A stretch of 64,000 nt of DNA from Treponema bryantii. Lineage in GTDB: Bacteria; Spirochaetota; Spirochaetia; Treponematales; Treponemataceae. Below are positions 26,558 to 34,963 of this stretch, in pieces. A program made the translations under genes and the position numbers. Below the pieces are notes generated by a model. It made no database searches. It was not told where the DNA came from and worked only from the letters and a program-made list of their open reading frames with translations. Numbering within the stretch: position 1 is the stretch's first letter; every line of letters begins with the position of its first letter. The stretch covers positions 62,001 to 126,000 of the forward strand of contig NZ_FORI01000007.1 of the NCBI RefSeq assembly GCF_900113965.1. The letters run 5' to 3'.

Positions 26558-27328
26558 CTACTCCAATTTGCCAGTCTTGAATCCCAGAGAGGTTATAAAC
26601 AAAGGGATTACGAACAAAACAAGATAGCCGCTAGAGAGCATGATATACTGATTCAAGGCATCCTTCCAATACATGTTCAGATCCAGGATTCCGACACTAG
26701 TTCCGCCGGCCGCAGCAACAACAAAGAGAACTGCAAAAGCAGCGATAGTTCCTATCAGAAATTTTGCAGAGCCATCCATAGAACAGTGATAATCAGATTC
26801 AGCCTCAACCTTTCTTTTCTGGTCGTTACCTTCTTCAATTGTGATATATTTCTGCTCAACTTGTCTGTTAATATCAAGGAGCATTTGACTCATTCTGTCC
26901 AAGCAGAAGTTTGCAGCAAGAGACTGAGATCTTTCAACATGTAGTTTGCAAAATAATAAGAGAGATGTACAGAGCATAAGGGTAGTGAAGAAGCCACAGA
27001 CATAATTCTCTCTGCAAATCCACTGGCCGATAATCAGCACAAGCGGGATATGGCCATCAAGTGTATTAATCGTGAGGAAGGTTCGTGTTGTTGCAATGGC
27101 AATTCCGCAACTGTATACAGAACTATACAGTACAAGCCGCGGAAAATAATATGCAATCGCGGTACTGCTGAAAAACTTTGATAGAAAAAGACATAATGAA
27201 AAGCCTATATTAATCACAATAAGCACCTGAATCAGCAAAACTGGCAGGGGTACAAAAATTAAAACCAGGGCCAGTACCAGCATTGCAAATGGCAGAGCAT
27301 CTTTTAGTGTGGAAATAATCTTATTCAT
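26558..27328 (-). CDS. FlhA/SctV-like membrane domain protein 1 (FHIPEP family, no cytoplasmic domain)
   Basis: 256 residues from the ATG at 27328 (AGAGGT six bases upstream). Membrane segments cover about 12-80 and 93-130, then a cytoplasmic loop NFCLDRMSQMLLDINRQ (140-156)...SMDGSAKFLIG (183-193), then two more hydrophobic stretches. The loop is the hallmark of the flagellar/type III export gate FlhA (ARFALDAMPGKQ...AMDGASKFV), including the MDG Asp (D185) that corresponds to an essential FlhA residue. Full FlhA is near 690 residues; the large C-terminal cytoplasmic ring domain is entirely absent, and the membrane part is shortened. A second copy is at 42586. It has its own regulon palindrome. 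It could form an ion-conducting pore or interfere with flagellar export (inference). Confidence 0.75.
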   Translation of the reverse strand: MNKIISTLKDALPFAMLVLALVLIFVPLPVLLIQVLIVINIGFSLCLFLSKFFSSTAIAYYFPRLVLYSSVYSCGIAIATTRTFLTINTLDGHIPLVLIIGQWICRENYVCGFFTTLMLCTSLLLFCKLHVERSQSLAANFCLDRMSQMLLDINRQVEQKYITIEEGNDQKRKVEAESDYHCSMDGSAKFLIGTIAAFAVLFVVAAAGGTSVGILDLNMYWKDALNQYIMLSSGYLVLFVIPLFITSLGFKTGKLE

Positions 27329-27346
27329 CGTTTTACCTCTAATATA

Positions 27347-27379
27347 GTAATACACAGCGACACTATCATTCAGTGATAT
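27347..27379 (-). promoter_or_regulatory. regulon palindrome G and -10 of the first FlhA-like gene
   Basis: CTATCATTCAGTGATAT at 27363-27379; TATTAC on the minus strand (27352-27347) starts exactly 10 nt beyond it, with a TATATT a few bases further as an alternative. Confidence 0.65.
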
Positions 27380-27480
27380 TTTCTAAAAGTTTTTTAAACG
27401 ACAACTTTAATGCGCCTCACCGAAATCCTTCGTACAATAAAATCATCACTACCATAAATTTTTTTTAGAATTTCTTCTCG

Positions 27481-27513
27481 CTATCACTAAATGATAGTTT
27501 CCAAATGTATATT
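27481..27513 (+). promoter_or_regulatory. regulon palindrome H and -10 of the AAA+ operon
   Basis: CTATCACTAAATGATAG at 27481-27497, 10 nt, then TATATT at 27508-27513. CACTAA occupies -35. It lies about 100 nt from palindrome G, so the divergent FlhA-like and AAA+ genes share a control region (27356-27542). Confidence 0.75.
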
Positions 27514-27542
27514 TATGTGTGTAGAACGAGAGGTGAATGATT

Positions 27543-29204
27543 ATGGAACAGATGAACGAAAAGAAAATCAGATGGAACATTTCGAAGGCTATGGCTTGTG
27601 TATATCAGGCTTTGAATAATTCAAGGCTTAAAATCAAAAAGACAAAACAGTACACAAGCGCAATGGAAAACCTTAAGGCTCTTTATAAGCTTAATCAGAC
27701 TCAGGTATGGCTCCTCTGTATTATCTGCGAACGCTATTTCGAAGATGATGACAGCACCTCTATGAAAAATATTGCTTACACCATTGCAGTTCCGGTTATG
27801 ACAATTATGAGTTGGAATAAAGAGCGGGATAAGCTGGAAGAAATGGGATTTCTCGAACACCGGGGCAGCCACAATGCAGTTCAGCCAGTAAGTGAGTTTA
27901 GGGAAAGTCTCTGCAACAATGTAGAGTTTATTCCTCAGGGAAAAAAGGAACTTGATGAAATTGAATTTCTCAGGACTTTTGCAAGAATGTATGAAGACCG
28001 CCGCGAAGAAGAAAAAAGTGCCCGTGTGATTCAGAGAGAATTACGCCACTTTGAAGACAATAATAAAAATCTCAAAATGGTAGAACGGGTTATGGCCGAA
28101 GTAAAGCAGGCTGATCATCGTTTCTTTCTTTATGATGTGACTCATGACGTTATAAAGGGTGATGAGTCCGGCTTAAACACTACTATTTCAGACTTATATG
28201 ATAATGAAGACCGATTTACTGTTGCTCAGCAAATGATGGAAGAAACTCATGAACTTTTCGAAAGGGGCTTTCTGGAATTCTCTAAAAAAGGAAACATGTC
28301 TGAAGCAACCATAACTCTGACAGATAAAGGCAAGAAGCTCGTTCTCGGCGAAAAGGCTTTCCTTTTTGAAGATTCCATCAGCGACAAAAATCTGATTAAA
28401 ACTGATTCTATCAAGGAAAAGCGGCTCTTCTACAGCAAGGAAAACCAGAGGGAAATTGACCGCCTCAAGGCTGCCCTCCAGGAAGAAAAACTGAAAGGCA
28501 TTCAGAATCGTCTTAGGGATGAAGGTTTGCCGGTTGGTGTTGCAGTATTGCTTTATGGAGCACCAGGCACCGGCAAGACTGAATCTGTAATGCAGATTGC
28601 AAAAGAAACCGGCCGCTCTATCGTTCACGTTGATATCAGCGAGGCAAAGTCAGCCTGGTTCGGTGAAAGCGAAAAGCGCATCAAAAAGATTTTCACAAGC
28701 TACAGAAATGCCTGCGAGCTTGCCGAGAAGAAGGGCGAACTCATGCCGATTTTGTTGTTCAACGAAGCCGATGCCCTCATCTCAAAGCGAAAGGAGGATA
28801 CCTCCGGTAACTGCGCCCAGACAGAAAACGCTATTCAGAACATCATCCTCGAAGAACTCGAAAATCTGAAAGGCATTTTTATCGCCACAACAAACCTCGC
28901 CTCAAACATGGACTCAGCCTTCGAACGCCGATTCCTCTTCAAAATCAAGTTTGAGAATCCTTCTACGGAAGCAAAGACTTCCATCTGGATGAATAAACTG
29001 GACTGGCTCGACAAAGAAGCAGCCACCGAGTTCGCAAGGGACTACGACTTCTCCGGCGGCCAGATTGATAACATTGTAAGAAAGATTGCGATGAATGAAG
29101 TTATCTCTGGAGAACGTCCGGCATTGTCTGATATACATGATATGTGTAAGTGCGAAAAGATTGATAATCCAGATGGTACAAGACGAATGGGCTTCTGTTT
29201 GTAG
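27543..29204 (+). CDS. AAA+ ATPase with N-terminal winged-helix-like region
   Basis: 553 residues from the second ATG (27543), nine bases after AGAGG; an ATG at 27537 is too close to it. Walker A GAPGTGKT at 339-346, Walker B ILLFNEAD near 405 (Asn-Glu in place of Asp-Glu is notable), sensor ATTN and arginine-finger region DSAFERRF follow the classical AAA clade (p97/katanin-like). The first 230 residues contain two winged-helix-like segments. Eleven bases upstream of an ABC ATPase and then a phosphoesterase. It probably remodels a protein or nucleoprotein target. Confidence 0.8.
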   Translation: MEQMNEKKIRWNISKAMACVYQALNNSRLKIKKTKQYTSAMENLKALYKLNQTQVWLLCIICERYFEDDDSTSMKNIAYTIAVPVMTIMSWNKERDKLEEMGFLEHRGSHNAVQPVSEFRESLCNNVEFIPQGKKELDEIEFLRTFARMYEDRREEEKSARVIQRELRHFEDNNKNLKMVERVMAEVKQADHRFFLYDVTHDVIKGDESGLNTTISDLYDNEDRFTVAQQMMEETHELFERGFLEFSKKGNMSEATITLTDKGKKLVLGEKAFLFEDSISDKNLIKTDSIKEKRLFYSKENQREIDRLKAALQEEKLKGIQNRLRDEGLPVGVAVLLYGAPGTGKTESVMQIAKETGRSIVHVDISEAKSAWFGESEKRIKKIFTSYRNACELAEKKGELMPILLFNEADALISKRKEDTSGNCAQTENAIQNIILEELENLKGIFIATTNLASNMDSAFERRFLFKIKFENPSTEAKTSIWMNKLDWLDKEAATEFARDYDFSGGQIDNIVRKIAMNEVISGERPALSDIHDMCKCEKIDNPDGTRRMGFCL

Positions 29205-29215
29205 GAGGGACTTTA

Positions 29216-29935
29216 ATGCAGAACTTTTATATTAACAGTGTGAAAATTGACTGGTCGCAAATCAGTAAGGATTCTTATTTACGAAAAATAAAGGCTATAA
29301 AGAAACTGGAAAAGTTTTCCTTTGAAAAGCCAGTAACCATATTCTCTGGAGAAAATGGCTCTGGAAAATCAACCCTTCTTGAAGCTATTGCAAAGAATTA
29401 TGGCTTTAATGAAGAGGGCGGAACCTTAAATATGAAGTTTGAAACGTATAATGATACTTCTGAATTACATAATGCTATAACTCTTGCAAAGGGTGGAATG
29501 AAACGTTTCGGATATTTCTTTAGAGCTGAAAGTTTTTTCAATGTAGCTTCGGAATATGAAACGCTTAGAACTCTTCCAGGAGGGGCAAAAACACCTGAAT
29601 ACCATGCAATGTCGCATGGTGAAAGTTTTATGGAATATATCTCTGGCTTTGATTCTCCGGGAGTATTTATTCTCGATGAACCAGAGGCAGCCCTCAGTCC
29701 AAATCGACAAATGGAGTTACTATTGTTCATAAACAAGATGATTCATAAAGGCGCTCAATTCATCATTGTTACACATTCTCCAATTCTTCTGTCGTTCCCT
29801 AACGCTGATATACTTAATTTTTCAGAAGAGGGTCTGAAAAAGATATTTTATGAACAAACAGATTCTTATAGAATCATGGAATTATTCATAAATCACAAAG
29901 AAAGTATCCTTAATAATTTGCTGAAGGATTCATAA
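29216..29935 (+). CDS. ABC-type ATPase, short stand-alone form
   Basis: 239 residues with GGAGGG before the ATG. Walker A SGENGSGKST near residue 46, AMSHGESFMEYI signature, Walker B FILDEPEAALSPNRQ and IIVTHSPILLSF are all present. It parallels the 24873 protein but is 70 residues shorter, lacking the insertion between signature and Walker A. Second gene of the AAA+-ABC-phosphoesterase operon (11 and 12 base gaps). Confidence 0.8.
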   Translation: MQNFYINSVKIDWSQISKDSYLRKIKAIKKLEKFSFEKPVTIFSGENGSGKSTLLEAIAKNYGFNEEGGTLNMKFETYNDTSELHNAITLAKGGMKRFGYFFRAESFFNVASEYETLRTLPGGAKTPEYHAMSHGESFMEYISGFDSPGVFILDEPEAALSPNRQMELLLFINKMIHKGAQFIIVTHSPILLSFPNADILNFSEEGLKKIFYEQTDSYRIMELFINHKESILNNLLKDS

Positions 29936-29947
29936 CAGGAACAGATT

Positions 29948-30712
29948 ATGATTTATATTACAGGTGACACTCACAACATTGAAGACATGTCGAATCTCTC
30001 ATCAAAAAACATGAAGCTCTGTTGCATGGAGCAGGGTGTAGCTTTTCATGATATTACAGCTGCCATTGTACTCGGCGATTTTGGATTGCCCTGGAGTTCC
30101 GATTGTGAGATTGATGAAGCTGGAATCCACCCAACCGATCACACTGACCGATATCTTCTCAAATGGTACAACCAAAAGCCATTCAATATTCTGGCAGTGA
30201 TGGGTAATCATGATAATTATGATGTTATCGAAAGGCTGCCGGAAGTTGAGATGTTTGGAAGCAAAGTTCTGAAAGTGAGTGATAATGTCTTCTATCTCAA
30301 ACGCGGCGAAATCTACACCATCGAAGACAAACGTTTTCTTGTTCTTGGCGGTGCAATGAGTGATGACAAAGCCTGGCGCAAACCACACGAATCCTGGTGG
30401 GAACAGGAGGAGTGGAGTGAAGCAGAAAAGGCTGCTTGTCTTGAGAAGATAGGGCAGTGTGCCAGTAGCTTTGATTACGTTCTGTCTCATACTGGTCCGT
30501 CAACTGGCATCGCTCTTACTGATGATTTCTTTAGTAATGAAGAGAACTTGAAACAGCTTCTGCGAGATTCAAATGTTGTTTTCAATGATAAACTAGACTC
30601 CTTAATCTCATATAAGAAATGGCTTTTCGGGCACTGGCACAGCGATTGGGGATATGAGAATTACAAAGAGTCAAAGTATATGCCGCTTTATCATCAAGGG
30701 ATTTTGATATGA
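29948..30712 (+). CDS. calcineurin-like metallophosphoesterase
   Basis: 254 residues. Metal-binding motifs are intact: D7-x-H9, LGDFGLPW, VMGNHDNYD near residue 80, LSHTGPS, and LFGHWHSD near the end. It could hydrolyse nucleotides, cyclic nucleotides or nucleic-acid phosphodiesters. Third gene of the operon started at 27543; AGGAACAG precedes the ATG. Confidence 0.8.
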   Translation: MIYITGDTHNIEDMSNLSSKNMKLCCMEQGVAFHDITAAIVLGDFGLPWSSDCEIDEAGIHPTDHTDRYLLKWYNQKPFNILAVMGNHDNYDVIERLPEVEMFGSKVLKVSDNVFYLKRGEIYTIEDKRFLVLGGAMSDDKAWRKPHESWWEQEEWSEAEKAACLEKIGQCASSFDYVLSHTGPSTGIALTDDFFSNEENLKQLLRDSNVVFNDKLDSLISYKKWLFGHWHSDWGYENYKESKYMPLYHQGILI

Positions 30713-30745
30713 CAAGAATTGTAAATAGAAATTAAAAAAAGTTAG

Positions 30746-31990
30746 TTAGTGTTTAAGTTCTTCGAAAATATAATCAAGAAATTCTTTAGGATTAGACACC
30801 TTTTCATAAACAGTTTCATAAGGAATTTTTTTCATAAGCTTGTCATTTGCATGTTTTTCCCATTTATCCATATCACCTGAGAATTTGTTTGATGGGATAA
30901 TAATTCTTATATCCAAAGAATCACTAAAATTATCTTTTGGGAATATAACTTGGAACCAATTATCGGGTTCATCAATTTTGCTAAATTTTATTACATTTGG
31001 ATATGAATTCCAGTTTATACTAATACTATCAAAGGGTTTCAAATAAATCATATTATCATTATTTCGCGCAAAATAATGATAAAAATTATTCTTAAGAGGA
31101 CCTGGACGTTTACATTCAGGATATAAACTTTCTCGCAAATTCTCAAAGTATGAAATAAATTCGTTATATCGTGTACTACTTTTTTTCAATTTATTTTCAA
31201 AATCCATTATTGAAAAATAGCATTCAGCTTCATTTTTAATGTTTATTATTCTTGATTTGTCAATTTGAAATAATGAAAGTAAATCATTATTTATGGAAGC
31301 GAAATACTCTTTTTCTCTTTCACGTAATCCAAATCTTCCGTCTAGATAATCGATATATTGAATCAAAGCGGATTTCAGATATATTTCTTTTGAAAAATCC
31401 ATGTTAGTTAAAATATCTTTAAACATCGGAAGCAAGTCTTCTTTATAATTTATTTCTATGTATCTACCAGAACTTTCATCCGTAATTGAAAGAAAAGTTT
31501 TAGCTTTGTCTGTAAGACTTACATCTGAAGCTTTTTTAATTCCATTGTCTGTAAGATATATTACGTAAATACTATTTAAATCAATATTACCCAATTTCGG
31601 ATTATTTGCGGAATTAATATATCGTTCAATTTGGTTTTGCTGATCTTCAGCCCATTGAATCTTGTTTTCGATAATTATTGCTTTTTTATCAGTTCTAGAA
31701 CATATATAACCATCTATTAATTCCCATTGTTGCCAGAATTCTGGATTCGAAAATCTATTAATCCGATATACTGCATCCAATTTATTATTGAGTAATTCAA
31801 TAAATTTATTAAGAATAGAATAATTACCATATCTTGAGAATTCTAAAAGTTTCATCAAGATTCTTGTATGTGCATTTTCATTTGCATGGAGTTCATCAAT
31901 AAGATTTATATCATAGGCTTTTTTTTGTTTATTATTTGAAATGATTTTTTCCATTTCAGAATAAAAGTCATTTTCATTTGGTAGAATCAT
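30746..31990 (-). CDS. PD-(D/E)XK nuclease superfamily protein (PDDEXK_4-like)
   Basis: 414 residues, AT-rich. NENAHTRILMKLL near residue 30, then IDGYI...KKAIIIENKIQWAEDQQNQIERY near 90-130, give the E...D-x(n)-E-N-K-Q core typical of the PDDEXK_4 group. The rest (about 200-414) is unrecognised. Convergent to the phosphoesterase gene; no regulon palindrome was found upstream. Members are found near defence genes, often as lone nucleases. Confidence 0.7.
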   Translation of the reverse strand: MILPNENDFYSEMEKIISNNKQKKAYDINLIDELHANENAHTRILMKLLEFSRYGNYSILNKFIELLNNKLDAVYRINRFSNPEFWQQWELIDGYICSRTDKKAIIIENKIQWAEDQQNQIERYINSANNPKLGNIDLNSIYVIYLTDNGIKKASDVSLTDKAKTFLSITDESSGRYIEINYKEDLLPMFKDILTNMDFSKEIYLKSALIQYIDYLDGRFGLREREKEYFASINNDLLSLFQIDKSRIINIKNEAECYFSIMDFENKLKKSSTRYNEFISYFENLRESLYPECKRPGPLKNNFYHYFARNNDNMIYLKPFDSISINWNSYPNVIKFSKIDEPDNWFQVIFPKDNFSDSLDIRIIIPSNKFSGDMDKWEKHANDKLMKKIPYETVYEKVSNPKEFLDYIFEELKH

Positions 31991-32026
31991 ATTGCCATCC
32001 TTATAAAATGTGTAACTTGTTATATT

Positions 32027-32971
32027 CTATTTTCCCGAATAATAATCCAGTACCTTTCTCGCAAACTGGTAAGCGTTTTTGATGTCTGTGTTGTTTTCAA
32101 AATACTGTTTGCGGTAGACCATGCGGCCGTCGAAGAAGTCTTTGATTTCCTGAATGGTGATCTCTTTGATTTTTGGTGAAGATATCAGCTTGGTATACAC
32201 TGAAAGCATAACGGCAAAGTCATTGAGCAGCGGAACTTTCATGCAGCTGGAAATTGTTCCGTTGCTGATTCCGATGTTTCCGCTCAAGAGTTCAAAGTTA
32301 GTCTCCAGATCAGATTTAAAGCCTTGCACTGGTTTGAAAGAAGAGAGCATGCAGACATTGTGAGCGCAGGCATTTCGGATGCGGCGAACCGATTCAAAGT
32401 GCTTTGTATACTCGCACTTCATTCGCATAAAATCGTAGTAGAAAGAATAGAAGCTGATAAAATCTGCAAAGGTAATCATTTCAACAAAATTCCAGACTGC
32501 CGGAGCGGCGGCGTATTTGTCAAAAGAGTTCTCTCCATAACCGGTTATTCTGCTGAATTGCGAAAGACCATCTTTGATTTTCAGATGACTTTCAAGAAAC
32601 TTCTCTACAACCTCATAACCATCATCAGCCGGATTATTCTGGCAGTCGTTTACAAGCTTCACCTTAAGATAGTGCTCAAGATCAATCGTCATTTTAAGCA
32701 GAAGTTTTCTGAGGAACATATCAATCGTAGAAAGCTCTACAAGGTGGCCAAAATCAAGTCCGATATATTTTCCGCTCTTAGTCTGCTCCGGACAAGTCGA
32801 ACAGTATTGTTTGAGGCGGAAGAAGAAATTATTCTTCTCAAGGAAGGCCTTGGCTTTTTCTTCATCCATAAGTGTGAATGTAATACCGAGTTCGTTTTTG
32901 CAGTAGTCGATGATTTCAGGAACAGTAAGTTTCGGGGATTTTGTGATGGTATTTGTGTCGTTTTTGGACAT
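32027..32971 (-). CDS. Abi_2 (AbiD/AbiF-type) protein with HEPN RNase motif
   Basis: 314 residues. NNFFFRLKQY, a FGHLVELSTIDMFLRKLLL block and RRIRNACAHN near 196-205 follow the Abi_2 family of abortive-infection proteins. R199-x4-H204 is the HEPN RNase motif and is intact. GGAG lies before the ATG. Located beside palindrome I, which is 64 bases upstream of its start, though a convincing -10 in this direction is missing. Expected role: RNA cleavage on phage infection (family knowledge). Confidence 0.8.
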   Translation of the reverse strand: MSKNDTNTITKSPKLTVPEIIDYCKNELGITFTLMDEEKAKAFLEKNNFFFRLKQYCSTCPEQTKSGKYIGLDFGHLVELSTIDMFLRKLLLKMTIDLEHYLKVKLVNDCQNNPADDGYEVVEKFLESHLKIKDGLSQFSRITGYGENSFDKYAAAPAVWNFVEMITFADFISFYSFYYDFMRMKCEYTKHFESVRRIRNACAHNVCMLSSFKPVQGFKSDLETNFELLSGNIGISNGTISSCMKVPLLNDFAVMLSVYTKLISSPKIKEITIQEIKDFFDGRMVYRKQYFENNTDIKNAYQFARKVLDYYSGK

Positions 32972-33034
32972 GGGGAACTCCTTGGTTAATTATATCACGG
33001 AAATTTGTATTTTGAATAAACAAAAATGAAATCT

Positions 33035-33051
33035 CTATCAGGGATTGATAG
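33035..33051. promoter_or_regulatory. regulon palindrome I
   Basis: CTATCAGGGATTGATAG, perfect arms. It lies between the divergent Abi_2 and 33121 genes. Unlike the other sites, no good -10 starts 10-11 nt away in either direction (TGATTT on + is weak); a TATAAT at 33096-33101 is the better -10 for the + gene. Confidence 0.6.
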
Positions 33052-33120
33052 TCTTTCCATGTGATTTTATTTATGTAAAAGACTTTTACTCATGATATAA
33101 TGAAAAACGAGGTGAAGTTT

Positions 33121-34962
33121 ATGGCATTCAAAGAGTACTTAATAGAACTTTCTAAAAATAATAATATTTATTTGAATGGTTATAGTATATGTCTATACAA
33201 GAAATTTCTGTCTAATGCATATATTACTTTTTGTTTTGATACCATTGGAATTCAACATAATAATCGAATTTGTTCTATTTCTTATGAAGACCTATCAAAA
33301 TTGAAAATTCAATATAATACAAAGGGGTTATTCTTTTCAAAGAATGTTATTTCCCTTGTTTTGAATGGAAAAATTATAATCCAAGATTTAGAGCCAGAAT
33401 CAGAAAATATCATTTCAACCATAATTAAATCAACTGATTCACCTATATATTCTTCTCCTAAACAAGATCTAGAAGATTTCAATAACTCAAATAATTCTGA
33501 TTTTAAATTGCCTATTACACCAATCGGATACGAGTTTATTCCTAAATTTTCGTTTCTTGAACAATTCAATAAAACAGAATTAGGAAAAATGATAATAAAG
33601 CCATTGCTTAATTATGAAATAAAATCCGCTGCTAGTTACTTTGAATTCATCAAAACTATTGCTGATACTTGTAATAATAAATTAAAATGCTTCTTCTTGG
33701 CCTATGGTAATTGTTATAATACTCCCGTCTTGGTTTTAAATATTTCCCATATGTGGTATTTATACAAATCAGATAAGTATACAATTTATAATGAAGATGA
33801 CCTAGATTTCTATATTGAAGAAAACCATTATGGAAAATTTGCATATCTTGCAGAACAAACTGACCCTCCAGAACTTTTAGTCGAATTTGATAATTTTGAC
33901 ATTTATGATGATTACCTGGATTCCATCTCTCTTGAATATGACTATGATTTATTTCATCCAACAGAAGAATATGATGATGATTACGAAGACGGTGATTATG
34001 ATGACTCTGATGATGATGATTACGTAGACGACGATTATGATGACTCTGATGATGATTACGAAAACGACGATTATGATGATTCAGAGGATGACTACGAAGA
34101 CGACGATTATGATAATTCAGAGGATGATGAATCAAATGTGAATGATTATGATGAAGAATATGAGGATTCTTATACCAATAACTATTCAGATAATGAAGAA
34201 GAATTATGTGATACTGATTTACAGAGGCTAGAAGAAGAATCTGAGTTTGCAGATAATATTATACGAGAGAATGAACTAAATAAAAAAATTAGAGAAGAGA
34301 ATCCAGATTTAATTGTCACTTCAGATGGTTCCTATCCTGGTTATTATAAACAAAAACGTAAAATAGCAATTATTGGTCGTGAAGACCGAGGAATGGATGG
34401 GGCAGATTATAATGAAGTAATGTATGAAGCTTATAAAGAACATAAGATACACGTAAATGGAGGAACAAAAACACCATCTCAACATTCAACACATCGAAGA
34501 ATTTTAAAATATGCAAAAGGGCTTGAAGATAATCTTGAATTTTCAGAAATCAATAATGCAAATGATTTGGCAGATGAACTTGGTGAAAATGATGGATTCT
34601 CGTTTGCATATGTAAATGCATCTAAGGCCTCAAATATGAGAGATGATAGCCAAACTCTAAATGTACCGCAATATAACGATTTCATAGAAAGGAATAAAGA
34701 AAAAGGATATTTGGAAGAACAAATGCAAATCTTAGAGCCTGATATTGCAATAGGTATGAACCTTTCTCAAGAGACTATTGATTGCTTAGGTAATGTGACT
34801 AAAATTGCAGAAGAAGGAAGCTCAACCTTATATGAAGTTGAAACAGAAAATGGTCAAACATATGATTTTATTAATTTAGGGAGTCATTTATCTTCTCCTC
34901 GAGTTGATGAAGAAGGTTTATATAACGAGGCGTTGAAACTTAGTAGAAAGAAAAACAAATAA
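33121..34962 (+). CDS. acidic-repeat protein with C-terminal UDG-fold-like domain
   Basis: 613 residues from the ATG at 33121 (GAGGTGA eight bases upstream). The N-terminal 100 residues are an unrecognised beta-rich domain; about 280-345 is an Asp/Tyr/Ser repeat (units like DDYEDDDYDDSD); from about 410 a domain with KIAIIGRED, AYVNASKAS, ILEPDIAIGMN and INLGSHLSSPR follows the same plan as the 19863 and 39390 proteins. The stop is one base before the start of the WHH toxin, so the two are surely cotranscribed and probably function together. Confidence 0.6.
   Translation: MAFKEYLIELSKNNNIYLNGYSICLYKKFLSNAYITFCFDTIGIQHNNRICSISYEDLSKLKIQYNTKGLFFSKNVISLVLNGKIIIQDLEPESENIISTIIKSTDSPIYSSPKQDLEDFNNSNNSDFKLPITPIGYEFIPKFSFLEQFNKTELGKMIIKPLLNYEIKSAASYFEFIKTIADTCNNKLKCFFLAYGNCYNTPVLVLNISHMWYLYKSDKYTIYNEDDLDFYIEENHYGKFAYLAEQTDPPELLVEFDNFDIYDDYLDSISLEYDYDLFHPTEEYDDDYEDGDYDDSDDDDYVDDDYDDSDDDYENDDYDDSEDDYEDDDYDNSEDDESNVNDYDEEYEDSYTNNYSDNEEELCDTDLQRLEEESEFADNIIRENELNKKIREENPDLIVTSDGSYPGYYKQKRKIAIIGREDRGMDGADYNEVMYEAYKEHKIHVNGGTKTPSQHSTHRRILKYAKGLEDNLEFSEINNANDLADELGENDGFSFAYVNASKASNMRDDSQTLNVPQYNDFIERNKEKGYLEEQMQILEPDIAIGMNLSQETIDCLGNVTKIAEEGSSTLYEVETENGQTYDFINLGSHLSSPRVDEEGLYNEALKLSRKKNK
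33972..34131. repeat. in-frame 36-bp minisatellite (acidic repeat)
   Basis: About four consecutive units of 36-39 bp encode DDYEDGDYDDSDD, DDYVDDDYDDSD, DDYENDDYDDSE and DDYEDDDYDNSE. Unit length is a multiple of three, so copy-number change would preserve the frame and alter linker length. Confidence 0.75.
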
Positions 34963-34963
34963 C

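Noticed and set aside
33656-34135. 159-codon His/Asn-rich minus-strand ORF
   Set aside because: Mirror image of the acidic minisatellite in the 33121 gene; composition is an artefact of the repeat.
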